Source: Bradyrhizobiaceae bacterium | GTDB lineage: Bacteria; Pseudomonadota; Alphaproteobacteria; Rhizobiales; Hyphomicrobiaceae | Direction: 5' to 3' | Length of the DNA stretch: 5,506 nt | Assembly (NCBI GenBank): GCA_947475855.1 | Contig: CANJPN010000449.1 | Span: 1-5,506, forward strand | Shown: positions 1-5,356 of the stretch, piece after piece | Position numbering within the stretch: position 1 is the first letter of the stretch | Layout of the letters: every line of letters begins with the position of its first letter | Program-made: the position numbers and the translations under genes | The notes under the pieces: model-generated | Told to the model about the DNA's origin: nothing | Database searches by the model: none | The model's input: only the letters and a program-made list of their open reading frames with translations

Positions 1-587
1 CTGCCCGTCGTCACCCACACGGGCGGATGGGGCTGCTGCATCGGGCGAGGCCAGATGTTGATGTTGCGATGATGGAAGAACTCGCCTTCGAAGTTGAAGG
101 GGCCGTCGTGCGTCGTCATCGCTTTGATGATGATGTCGTGCGATTCCCAGAACCGATCCATGAACCGGAGCGGGTTCGAGTTCGCCGGCGTAATCTCGTA
201 GGGGATACCCTTGAGGAAGCCCATCTCGAGGCGGCCGCCGGAGATCACGTCGATCATCGACAGCTCTTCGGCGATGCGCACGGGATCGTTGCGGTTGGCG
301 ATGGGCACGCCGAGGATGAGGATGCGCGCCTTCTTCGTGGTGCGCGCGAGAATGCCGAGCACGACGGTCGCCGAGGACGTGATGCACGTCGCGGTCTGGT
401 GGTGCTCGTTGACCATCAGGTCGAGGCCGACTTCGTCGGCGATGGCCCATTCGTCGAGGTAGCGATTGTAGAGCTTGTGCGCTTCTTCCGGGCGGCACAG
501 TTCGTTGGGTAGCGTCACGCGCAACGTCGGCCGGTCCAGCGACCAGGCTTCCGGATAGGGCTGCTCGGAGAAATGATAGATGCGCAT
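1..587 (-). CDS. LLM class flavin-dependent oxidoreductase (luciferase-like monooxygenase), 3' end missing
   Basis: The 195 visible codons are the N-terminal part of a bacterial luciferase-like protein, a TIM-barrel family that uses reduced flavin and O2 to oxygenate small organic substrates in the cytoplasm. Family features seen are the opening strand at residues 1-6, the N-E-H-H motif at 60-63, a strand/turn with P95 and N98, the P-x-R-x-A-E-E-L stretch at 102-109, the S-G-G-R-L turn at 116-120 and an H-P-P-V-W strand at 187-191. Complete members usually have about 330-380 residues, so 40-50% lies beyond the left edge. The ATG at 587 is chosen because a GAGG Shine-Dalgarno (600-597) lies nine bases before it. 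That site overlaps the TGA stop of the hydrolase gene, which points to translational coupling. This is the last visible gene of the cupin-hydrolase-monooxygenase operon. The family is secure; the substrate is unknown, and members range from alkane and sulfonate monooxygenases to F420-dependent enzymes. Confidence 0.9.
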   Translation of the reverse strand, partial: MRIYHFSEQPYPEAWSLDRPTLRVTLPNELCRPEEAHKLYNRYLDEWAIADEVGLDLMVNEHHQTATCITSSATVVLGILARTTKKARILILGVPIANRNDPVRIAEELSMIDVISGGRLEMGFLKGIPYEITPANSNPLRFMDRFWESHDIIIKAMTTHDGPFNFEGEFFHHRNINIWPRPMQQPHPPVWVTTG

Positions 588-596
588 GTTCGTGAG

Positions 597-600
597 CCTC
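597..600 (-). promoter_or_regulatory. Shine-Dalgarno GAGG overlapping the upstream stop codon
   Basis: Read on the minus strand, the TGA stop of the hydrolase gene (601-599) runs directly into GAGG, nine bases before the ATG of the flavin oxidoreductase gene. The overlap fixes that start and suggests that ribosomes finishing the hydrolase help start the next gene. Confidence 0.6.
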
Positions 601-1429
601 AGCGATGAGCCGTCGTCTTCGCTGCGGCGGGCAGCGCGTCGATGAATGTCTTGATCGCGGCGAGCGTGGCCGCGGGCTGCTCGATGTGGGGCAGATGGCC
701 GGCGCGGTCGATCTTCTGGAGGCGTGCGCCGGGGATCTTCTCGGCAAGCAAAGCAGCTACTCCCGGTGCCACGATGCGATCGTCGACGCCGCGCAGCAGC
801 AGCGTCGGTGCGGTGATGCGGTGCAGGCGCCGGGCGAGCTTGGGGTCGTGCATGTAGGGCTGCCAGACGAAGCGGGCGAGGGCTTCGCGGGCGCGGATGC
901 GATCGGTGACGACGGCTTCGGACAGCTCAGTGAGATCCACCTGGAAGCGCGCGGGATCGGCGAAGGTGAGCTTGACGAGTTCGGGTTCGGCGTGCGCGAA
1001 AAGGTCCACGTAATCGCGCGCATGGCGGTCGCCAGCTTTAACGCCGGTCGGGCCGATCAGCACCAGGCCGGCGATGCGGTGGCAAGACTTGATAGCCATC
1101 TGGGCGGCCACGTAGGCGCCCAGCGAGGCAGCGACGATAATGACGTCGCTTCCCGCCTTGTCGTTGTCGAGGAAGTGCTCGACGAGGTCGAGGTAGAGGT
1201 AGGCCAGGTCGTCCGCCGTAGCAATGTGGTTGGCGGTCTCGTGCTTGCCGTAGCCCGGATGCACCGGCGCGGTGACGCGTCCGAGCTTGGCAAGTTCCGA
1301 CGTGAAGGCCGCGTCGGACGCCAGCCAGACGCCGGCTGAGAGAAACAGAATGTTGCGGCCGGAGCCAGAAACCGACAGCTCAAGGGGCTGGCCCATAAGC
1401 TCTAAAGTCGACGGCACCGGCACAGGCAT
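599..1429 (-). CDS. alpha/beta-fold hydrolase
   Basis: This is a 276-residue alpha/beta-hydrolase, the usual length for single-domain members, and probably cytoplasmic since no signal peptide is seen. Visible landmarks are a hydrophobic strand and oxyanion-hole loop L-F-L-S-A-G (28-33), the V-H-P-G-Y-G turn (56-61), a nucleophile elbow A-A-S-L-G (100-104) with Ser102, an acid loop R-G-V-D-D-R (213-218) with Asp217 (or Asp216), and A-G-H-L-P-H (243-248) with His245. The catalytic triad is therefore complete, but the first Gly of the usual G-x-S-x-G is Ala. The reading frame is open back to a TTG at 1453, but the ATG at 1429 is preferred because GGAG (1441-1438) sits eight bases before it. The gene lies 33 bases after the cupin gene and 11 bases before the flavin oxidoreductase gene. 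That context suggests hydrolysis of an ester, lactone or ring-cleavage product in a catabolic route (inference). Ester versus C-C bond specificity cannot be told from sequence. Confidence 0.88.
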   Translation of the reverse strand: MPVPVPSTLELMGQPLELSVSGSGRNILFLSAGVWLASDAAFTSELAKLGRVTAPVHPGYGKHETANHIATADDLAYLYLDLVEHFLDNDKAGSDVIIVAASLGAYVAAQMAIKSCHRIAGLVLIGPTGVKAGDRHARDYVDLFAHAEPELVKLTFADPARFQVDLTELSEAVVTDRIRAREALARFVWQPYMHDPKLARRLHRITAPTLLLRGVDDRIVAPGVAALLAEKIPGARLQKIDRAGHLPHIEQPAATLAAIKTFIDALPAAAKTTAHR

Positions 1430-1437
1430 TCTTAATT

Positions 1438-1441
1438 CTCC
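1438..1441 (-). promoter_or_regulatory. Shine-Dalgarno GGAG deciding the hydrolase start
   Basis: Minus-strand GGAG lies eight bases before the ATG at 1429. It falls inside the longer reading that would begin at TTG 1453, which has no comparable ribosome binding site, so the shorter protein is the better call. Confidence 0.6.
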
Positions 1442-1462
1442 ACTGTTCGACAAGGCTTTTGA

Positions 1463-2725
1463 TCAGCCGGCCGCACTTGTTGGTAGCTGCTGATCGGCCT
1501 TGCGCCAGTTGTGGTACTTTTCCGGCACCTCGAACCACTCCGGCTTCATGCGGCTTTCGACGCCGTTCTTCTTGAGGATCGCCTCGTACTCCTTGCGGAT
1601 GTAGGGGTCCTCGAACCAGTAGGGGATGGCGGTGCCGCCTTCCTGCAGCTCCATGCCGGTGTAGTCGATGTGCTTTTGGCCGGGAGGGCCGGGGTCGCGG
1701 CCGGGATTGTGCGGGCCGAACCACGCGGTGAGGCGGAACGGCTCGTTACCGACCGAATAGTGGCCGTGGTACCAGCGTGCGCCGCCAGGGGCTGCCGTGA
1801 CGAGGCCGAACTGCTCGTAGTCGACCTTGCGGACTTCCTTTTCGTTGCCGTCCTTCCAGGGCGTTTCGCCTGCGCGCTCGGGCCAAGAATACGTGTAGCC
1901 CTTGCCCTTGAGGCATATCAGGACGGCCGCCGACGTGTGCGCATGGAGCTTGGAGTAGCGACCGAGCTCGTGCTGGCCGATCCAGTAATAGAACTGGTTG
2001 TTGGTCATGAACGGCTCGACCCGGCGCCAGCCGACCGAGCGGCGGTTGTCGAGAGGCAGGTCGCAGTTGATGACGTCGGGGATGAAGTTCGTGCGGCGCA
2101 TCGCGAGGCCGCGCACGGGATCGGGCTCGATGTCGTCCTTGTACTTGAAGAAGTCGTCGGCGCCGGAAAAGCGGTCGCGAAACACGAACGGGTTCTCGAA
2201 CACGGCGGGGACCGAGTTGATCATGTTGAGCACGTTCGGCGCGGTCGTGCCGGCGATCAGAACGGCGGGGCTCGAGGTGGCGTTGACGATGCGGTGCATC
2301 GCGTTCATCGGGATCGAGAACATCGAGCCCTTCTGCCATTCGAAGGTGTGGCGCTTCGTATCGCCTTCCTGCCAGACCTCGGTGGAGCCGCGGCCGTCGA
2401 CGACGAGGAAGATCTCCTCGTACATGTGCTTTTCGGGATTGAGCGCGCCGCGGGCGGGGACCTCGACGACGTACATGCCCCACTTGGTCTCGGTGCCGTA
2501 GAGCTGGATGTAGCTGCCGCGGCCGCCGGTGCGCTTCCAGTCCGCCATCGGCAGGTCGAGCACGGTGCGGACACCGTTGCCGCGGAAGCAGGGAATGCCC
2601 TCGCTCTCCATGAAGGCGTCATAGGGCGTCGGCTGCTTCTTGAACTCGCCAAAGCCGGCGCGCTTCATGCCGGAAGGTTCGTGCCAGTGCACGCCGTCAT
2701 GTTTGCCGGGAGCGTCGTGAGCCAT
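1463..2725 (-). CDS. two-domain cupin protein, putative dioxygenase-like
   Basis: The 420-residue protein has two cupin beta-barrels, a layout shared with gentisate and 1-hydroxy-2-naphthoate dioxygenases. In the first (about 80-165), motif 1 reads H100-M-Y102-E-E104 before the V-x-G-R-G turn. Motif 2 reads P139-M-N-A-M-H144-x-x-x-N148, giving a possible His100/Glu104/His144 metal site in which the usual second His is Tyr. In the second (about 245-337), motif 1 is H261-A-H263, the acidic position is Ala267, and motif 2 is P313-G-G-x-x-x-x-H320-G-H322, a possible three-His site. The C-terminal part (350-420) is polar with a charged helix around 376-386. There is no signal peptide or membrane segment. 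The ATG at 2725 follows GAGGA (2735-2731) by five bases. It is the first gene of the operon with the hydrolase and flavin oxidoreductase. Fold and family are clear, but the reaction is unproven: a ring-cleaving or C-C-cleaving dioxygenase is plausible, a non-enzymatic or isomerase role possible. Confidence 0.88.
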   Translation of the reverse strand: MAHDAPGKHDGVHWHEPSGMKRAGFGEFKKQPTPYDAFMESEGIPCFRGNGVRTVLDLPMADWKRTGGRGSYIQLYGTETKWGMYVVEVPARGALNPEKHMYEEIFLVVDGRGSTEVWQEGDTKRHTFEWQKGSMFSIPMNAMHRIVNATSSPAVLIAGTTAPNVLNMINSVPAVFENPFVFRDRFSGADDFFKYKDDIEPDPVRGLAMRRTNFIPDVINCDLPLDNRRSVGWRRVEPFMTNNQFYYWIGQHELGRYSKLHAHTSAAVLICLKGKGYTYSWPERAGETPWKDGNEKEVRKVDYEQFGLVTAAPGGARWYHGHYSVGNEPFRLTAWFGPHNPGRDPGPPGQKHIDYTGMELQEGGTAIPYWFEDPYIRKEYEAILKKNGVESRMKPEWFEVPEKYHNWRKADQQLPTSAAG

Positions 2726-2730
2726 CGGAA

Positions 2731-2735
2731 TCCTC
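2731..2735 (-). promoter_or_regulatory. Shine-Dalgarno GAGGA of the cupin gene
   Basis: Minus-strand GAGGA is five bases before the ATG at 2725 and supports that start for the cupin protein. Confidence 0.6.
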
Positions 2736-2738
2736 GTC

Positions 2739-2750
2739 GTCTCTTGAGAC
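2739..2750. repeat. 12-bp palindrome GTCTC-TT-GAGAC
   Basis: Two perfect 5-base arms are separated by two bases. The site lies in the leader between the candidate cupin promoter and its Shine-Dalgarno, a position where a repressor could bind. It is short enough to be chance, and no regulator gene is present in the window to pair with it. Confidence 0.25.
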
Positions 2751-2763
2751 TATCGTCGCATTG

Positions 2764-2792
2764 AAGTGCGCCGGGCATAGGGGAGGTGTCAA
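2764..2792 (-). promoter_or_regulatory. candidate promoter of the cupin operon
   Basis: On the minus strand, C-TTGACA (TTGACA at 2792-2787) matches the -35 consensus exactly. It lies about 60 bases before the cupin ATG, a sensible leader length. The -10 region 16-18 bases further on is poor (around GCACTT). Alphaproteobacterial housekeeping promoters often have weak -10 boxes, so this remains only a candidate. Confidence 0.35.
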
Positions 2793-2861
2793 GAGTTCGG
2801 GGGGCGCTCCGCCGGTAAATCCGCGGGGCGAACGGGGAGACGCCCGAAGTGGTCGTCTTGG

Positions 2862-2886
2862 CGCGGACCGGTGGCTCGGGTCCGCG
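2862..2886. repeat. inverted repeat, 8-bp stem with 9-base loop
   Basis: CGCGGACC at 2862-2869 pairs perfectly with GGTCCGCG at 2879-2886. No T-run follows on either strand, so it is not a standard intrinsic terminator. It could be an operator or an RNA hairpin in a leader, or simply a consequence of high GC content. Confidence 0.3.
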
Positions 2887-3062
2887 GTAGGGACCGTGCA
2901 GGGTTACCGAGGATTACTCTGTGGGCGGGTCGGCCGTTTGGACGTGTGCTGCGTTTTCTTCGTGCCTTGCCAGCGCCCAACACATTGAGCATGGTGAGCG
3001 AGGGTTGGAGCGACGTGGTCGTGGTCGAGTGACGACGCAGTCGCCAGGGGTTTGCAGGCGTC

Positions 3063-3068
3063 GAGGAG
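3063..3068 (+). promoter_or_regulatory. Shine-Dalgarno GAGGAG deciding the lysozyme-family start
   Basis: GAGGAG is followed seven bases later by the ATG at 3076. The alternative in-frame TTG at 3052 lies upstream of this site and has no comparable ribosome binding site, so translation most likely begins at 3076. Confidence 0.7.
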
Positions 3069-3075
3069 CGTTCGG

Positions 3076-4512
3076 ATGGACCAGGAGGCCTGGAACCAGA
3101 TCTACAATGATCTGGAGACCGATTTGGCGGCGCTAGCCAAGCGCGGCGGCGGCGTTTCGGATCTCGATGTTGTCCTCGCGATCGACAAAGCTCGCTTTGC
3201 AATGGAGCGCGGAGACAACGATCAAGCGATCGCGCTGATCCAGGAAGTGAAGCGACTGCTGCGCGCGGGTGACGGTGCAGTGACGCGTGGCGGCGCTGCA
3301 TCGGCCGGCGTCGACCGGCTCGATGCGCTCGAGGACAATTTGCATTCGACGACGCGGCTCGGCTCGGCCCGGCTCGAGATCGTCGGCGAGGAAGAGGAAG
3401 CGCCCACGCGCGCGGCCAGCCAGAACACCAAGGTCAACAAGTCGATCAAGTTCGAGGATATCCAGGACGAGATCCTGCGCATGTGGAATGCGTGCAAGAT
3501 CCGGCCGGAGAAGGCCTCTGCCGTGCGGAGCGAGGCTGATCGCGTGCTCGCGAACCGCAAGGTTTACGAAAGTATCTCCGCGAAGACACAGGTGCCGTGG
3601 TGGTTCATCGGTTTGATCCACGGGATGGAGTGCTCGTTCTCGCTCGGCAAGCATCTGCACAATGGCGACAGTCTCAAGGCTAGAACGTGGCAGGTGCCGG
3701 CCGGCCGGCCGAAGGACGGCAGTCCGCCATTCACGTTCGAGGCCAGTGCCATCGATGCGCTGCAGGTCGATGGCTTCGCCGGCAAAACAGACTGGCCGCT
3801 GGCGATGGTCCTGTTCCGGCTCGAGCGCTACAACGGTTTCGGATATCGCAAGAAGTTCGGTTTCGCCTCGCCCTATCTGTGGAGCTACACGAACCATTTC
3901 ACGTCGGGCAAGTACGTGAAGGACGGCGTGTTCGACTCGAACGCCACCTCCAAGCAGTGCGGTGCGGCAGCGATGCTGCAGGATCTGGTGCAGCGCGGCG
4001 TGGTTTCGTTCGAAGAGAGGAAGCCCGAGCCGGTGGTGGCGGTTGCGCCAAAGCCGGTAGCTTCTCCTGCGCCGGCTCCAGCGTCCGCGGCGGCCCCGTC
4101 GCCTGCGCCTGCTGCAGCGCCATCACCCGCGCCGACGCCGATACAGGTTGCCGTTTCCGGTCTGTCCGCTGCTCCCGCTGCGGCACCGGCGGCTCTGCCA
4201 GTCGCGCAACCGGTTCCTTCGGCGCCTACGCCTACGCCTGCTCCGCCGGTGGCGGTTCCCCAGGCCGCACCCGCTCCACCGGCTCCTGCCGCTGCACCCG
4301 TTGTCGTACCGGCGGCGAGCCCGTCTCCGGCAACCGCCGTGCCTCAGGCTGCGCCCGTGCAGCCTGCTGCGGCGGCAGCGGCATCGGCACAGGCACCGGC
4401 CGAACCCGCTCCAGCACCTTCGCCTTCACCTGCGGTCGCTGCTGTGCCTGGAGGGGCTGCTTCTCCAGCAGTTGCTGCCGCACTGGCGGAACTTGCCAGG
4501 CGCTCCAAGTGA
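3076..4512 (+). CDS. lysozyme-family protein with long Pro/Ala-rich C-terminal tail
   Basis: The 478-residue protein has three parts. Residues 1-65 are helical and charged, followed by a linker with an acidic E-E-E-E run (105-108). Residues about 122-307 resemble the lysozyme-like domain of bacterial and phage 'lysozyme family' proteins. Its hallmarks are P174-W-W-F, H182-G-M-E185, H193-L-H-N-G-D198, V207-P-A-G-R-P212, S216-P-P-F-T, a T-D-W segment (238-240), L-E-R-Y-N-G-F-G-Y (249-257), S-P-Y-L-W-S-Y (265-271) and K293-Q-C-G-A-A. Glu185 is the likely catalytic acid for cutting peptidoglycan glycan strands (family knowledge plus inference). Residues about 316-467 are almost only Ala, Pro, Val, Ser, with a short helical end A-A-L-A-E-L-A-R-R. 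There is no signal peptide, transmembrane helix or known cell-wall-binding domain. The start at ATG 3076 is backed by GAGGAG. The gene stands alone, divergent from the cupin operon and convergent with the crotonase gene. How the enzyme would reach peptidoglycan is unclear; the identity rests on remembered motifs. Confidence 0.8.
   Translation: MDQEAWNQIYNDLETDLAALAKRGGGVSDLDVVLAIDKARFAMERGDNDQAIALIQEVKRLLRAGDGAVTRGGAASAGVDRLDALEDNLHSTTRLGSARLEIVGEEEEAPTRAASQNTKVNKSIKFEDIQDEILRMWNACKIRPEKASAVRSEADRVLANRKVYESISAKTQVPWWFIGLIHGMECSFSLGKHLHNGDSLKARTWQVPAGRPKDGSPPFTFEASAIDALQVDGFAGKTDWPLAMVLFRLERYNGFGYRKKFGFASPYLWSYTNHFTSGKYVKDGVFDSNATSKQCGAAAMLQDLVQRGVVSFEERKPEPVVAVAPKPVASPAPAPASAAAPSPAPAAAPSPAPTPIQVAVSGLSAAPAAAPAALPVAQPVPSAPTPTPAPPVAVPQAAPAPPAPAAAPVVVPAASPSPATAVPQAAPVQPAAAAAASAQAPAEPAPAPSPSPAVAAVPGGAASPAVAAALAELARRSK
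4018..4476 (+). repeat. Pro/Ala-rich low-complexity tail of the lysozyme-family protein
   Basis: This segment encodes roughly residues 315-467, made of irregular A-P, S-P, T-P and A-A-A units without a fixed period. Synonymous codons are strongly mixed: GCT, GCA, CCT, CCA and GTT are common, whereas the domain upstream favours G/C-ending codons. The tail is therefore not a recent perfect repeat expansion. Such tails are usually extended and flexible and can serve as spacers, as in proteins that reach across the periplasm. Confidence 0.75.
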
Positions 4513-4533
4513 TCTCGTTACGCGGGCGGTTGG

Positions 4534-5310
4534 TCAACGTGGTGGGTACCAGTTTGGTTTGCGGCGTTCGAGGAAAGCGGCGACGCCCTCGAGTGCTTCA
4601 GGCGTCTTGAAGGTATCGACGCTGGCGTGGTGCTCGTGGGCGGCGCGAAGTTCGTCCATGATGCCGGGGTAGGCCCGGTTCAAATGCGCCTTGAGCTCGG
4701 CCTGTGCGCCGGGTGCGCCCATGAGAAACGCTTCGATTGCAGCATCGAGAGCTTTCTCCGTTTCGCCGGGGGCGCGGACTTCGTCGACGAGGCCCAATCG
4801 CATGGCATCGACCGCTGGCAATCGAGTGCCTGAAAGCGCGAGCCTGCGGTAGTTGCGCAGCCCTATCGCCCGGATCAATACCGGTGCGACGCCGACGGGG
4901 GCCACGCCGCTGCGGATCTGGGGCAGCGAGAAGAACGCGGTGTCCTCGGCGAGAATGAAATCGCAGCAGGCTACGAGTGCGGCTGAGCCGCCCACGCAGG
5001 CCCCCTGGACCACCGCGATGCTCGGCTTCGTGAAGCGCTCCAGCATCACGAATACGTCGATGAACCCGGTATGTTTGACGTCGGTTTCGGCATCGGCGGA
5101 CTTCGACATGTCCGCGCCCGAGGAGAAATGCTTTCCGGCTGCACGCAAGGTGACTACGCGGACGTTCTGATCGCGATCGAGGGTGTGCAGCACTGCGGTC
5201 AGCTCGTCCAGCATCACCTGATTGAAGGCATTCATGCTGGCAGGTCGATCAAGCGTTACGGTGGCGACGCCGCGGGGCGAGGTCTCGCTGAGGATCGTGG
5301 TGAGCTGCAT
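4534..5310 (-). CDS. enoyl-CoA hydratase/isomerase family (crotonase-fold) protein
   Basis: This is a complete 258-residue crotonase, the standard length, acting on acyl-CoA thioesters in the cytoplasm. Landmarks in order are T-L-D-R-P-x-x-x-N-A (19-28), H61-F-S-S-G-A-D67 (first oxyanion-hole loop, CoA binding), K95-P-S-I-A-V-V-x-G (95-103), G107-G-S (second oxyanion hole), C-C-D (115-117), F127-S-L-P-Q131 and L-G-L-V-D-E (172-177). The C-terminal helix ends with F-L-E-R-R-K-P. The two catalytic Glu of classical hydratases (rat 144 and 164) align with Ala111 and Gln131, so simple hydration is doubtful; isomerase, thioesterase-like or other crotonase chemistry is possible. The ATG at 5310 is preceded by AGGA (5320-5317) with a six-base gap. 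The stop lies 21 bases from the stop of the convergent lysozyme-family gene, with no obvious hairpin terminator between them. The gene probably shares a transcript with the partial gene ending 46 bases upstream. Confidence 0.92.
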   Translation of the reverse strand: MQLTTILSETSPRGVATVTLDRPASMNAFNQVMLDELTAVLHTLDRDQNVRVVTLRAAGKHFSSGADMSKSADAETDVKHTGFIDVFVMLERFTKPSIAVVQGACVGGSAALVACCDFILAEDTAFFSLPQIRSGVAPVGVAPVLIRAIGLRNYRRLALSGTRLPAVDAMRLGLVDEVRAPGETEKALDAAIEAFLMGAPGAQAELKAHLNRAYPGIMDELRAAHEHHASVDTFKTPEALEGVAAFLERRKPNWYPPR

Positions 5311-5316
5311 GGCTGG

Positions 5317-5320
5317 TCCT
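5317..5320 (-). promoter_or_regulatory. Shine-Dalgarno AGGA of the crotonase gene
   Basis: Minus-strand AGGA lies six bases before the ATG at 5310, supporting that start. Confidence 0.5.
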
Positions 5321-5356
5321 GGTTTCTCTCGATCAGAAGACGCGCGGTCAGTGGTA

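Larger units (their letters stand above)
2726..3075. other. 350-base divergent intergenic region
   Basis: This stretch separates the start of the minus-strand cupin operon from the start of the plus-strand lysozyme-family gene, so it should carry promoters for both. It holds a TTGACA-like element for the cupin side, a short palindrome in the cupin leader and an 8-bp GC-rich hairpin, all listed separately. Open frames crossing it encode low-complexity Arg/Ser/Pro-rich peptides with no recognisable domain and no convincing ribosome binding site. I see no convincing promoter on the lysozyme side and no riboswitch, small RNA or tRNA. Confidence 0.6.

Noticed and set aside
27..512. A 161-codon plus-strand open frame at the left edge
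   Set aside because: The minus strand encodes a continuous luciferase-like N-terminus here that runs off the edge. The plus-strand product has no recognisable features.
605..1339. A 244-codon plus-strand open frame opposite the hydrolase gene
   Set aside because: It is an antisense shadow; the minus-strand protein carries a full alpha/beta-hydrolase triad.
1430..1453. Upstream TTG start adding eight residues to the hydrolase
   Set aside because: The ATG at 1429 has a well-spaced GGAG; the TTG has none.
1511..2764. A 417-codon plus-strand open frame opposite the cupin gene
   Set aside because: It mirrors the cupin reading frame almost end to end. Its product is Val/Ala/Asp/Arg-rich without any domain, as expected for the antisense of a GC-rich gene, and the minus-strand protein has clear cupin motifs.
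2862..2886. The hairpin as an intrinsic terminator
   Set aside because: No T-run follows the stem on either strand, and it lies between divergent gene starts where no transcript is expected to end.
3052..3075. Upstream TTG start adding eight residues to the lysozyme-family protein
   Set aside because: The strong GAGGAG site lies downstream of this TTG and is ideally spaced for the ATG at 3076.
2789..3301. A 170-codon minus-strand open frame through the intergenic region into the lysozyme-family gene
   Set aside because: The product is an Arg/Ser/Pro-rich low-complexity peptide and it overlaps the well-supported start of the plus-strand gene.
4018..4476. The repetitive Pro/Ala segment as a CRISPR or tandem repeat array
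   Set aside because: There is no repeated unit of constant length with spacers. It is in-frame coding low complexity with varied codons.
3687..4672. Long plus-strand frames shifted relative to the lysozyme-family gene (3687-4610 and 4148-4672)
   Set aside because: They arise from frame-shifted reading of the Pro/Ala tail, giving Gly/Cys/Arg- or Leu/Arg-rich nonsense, with no start signals or domains.
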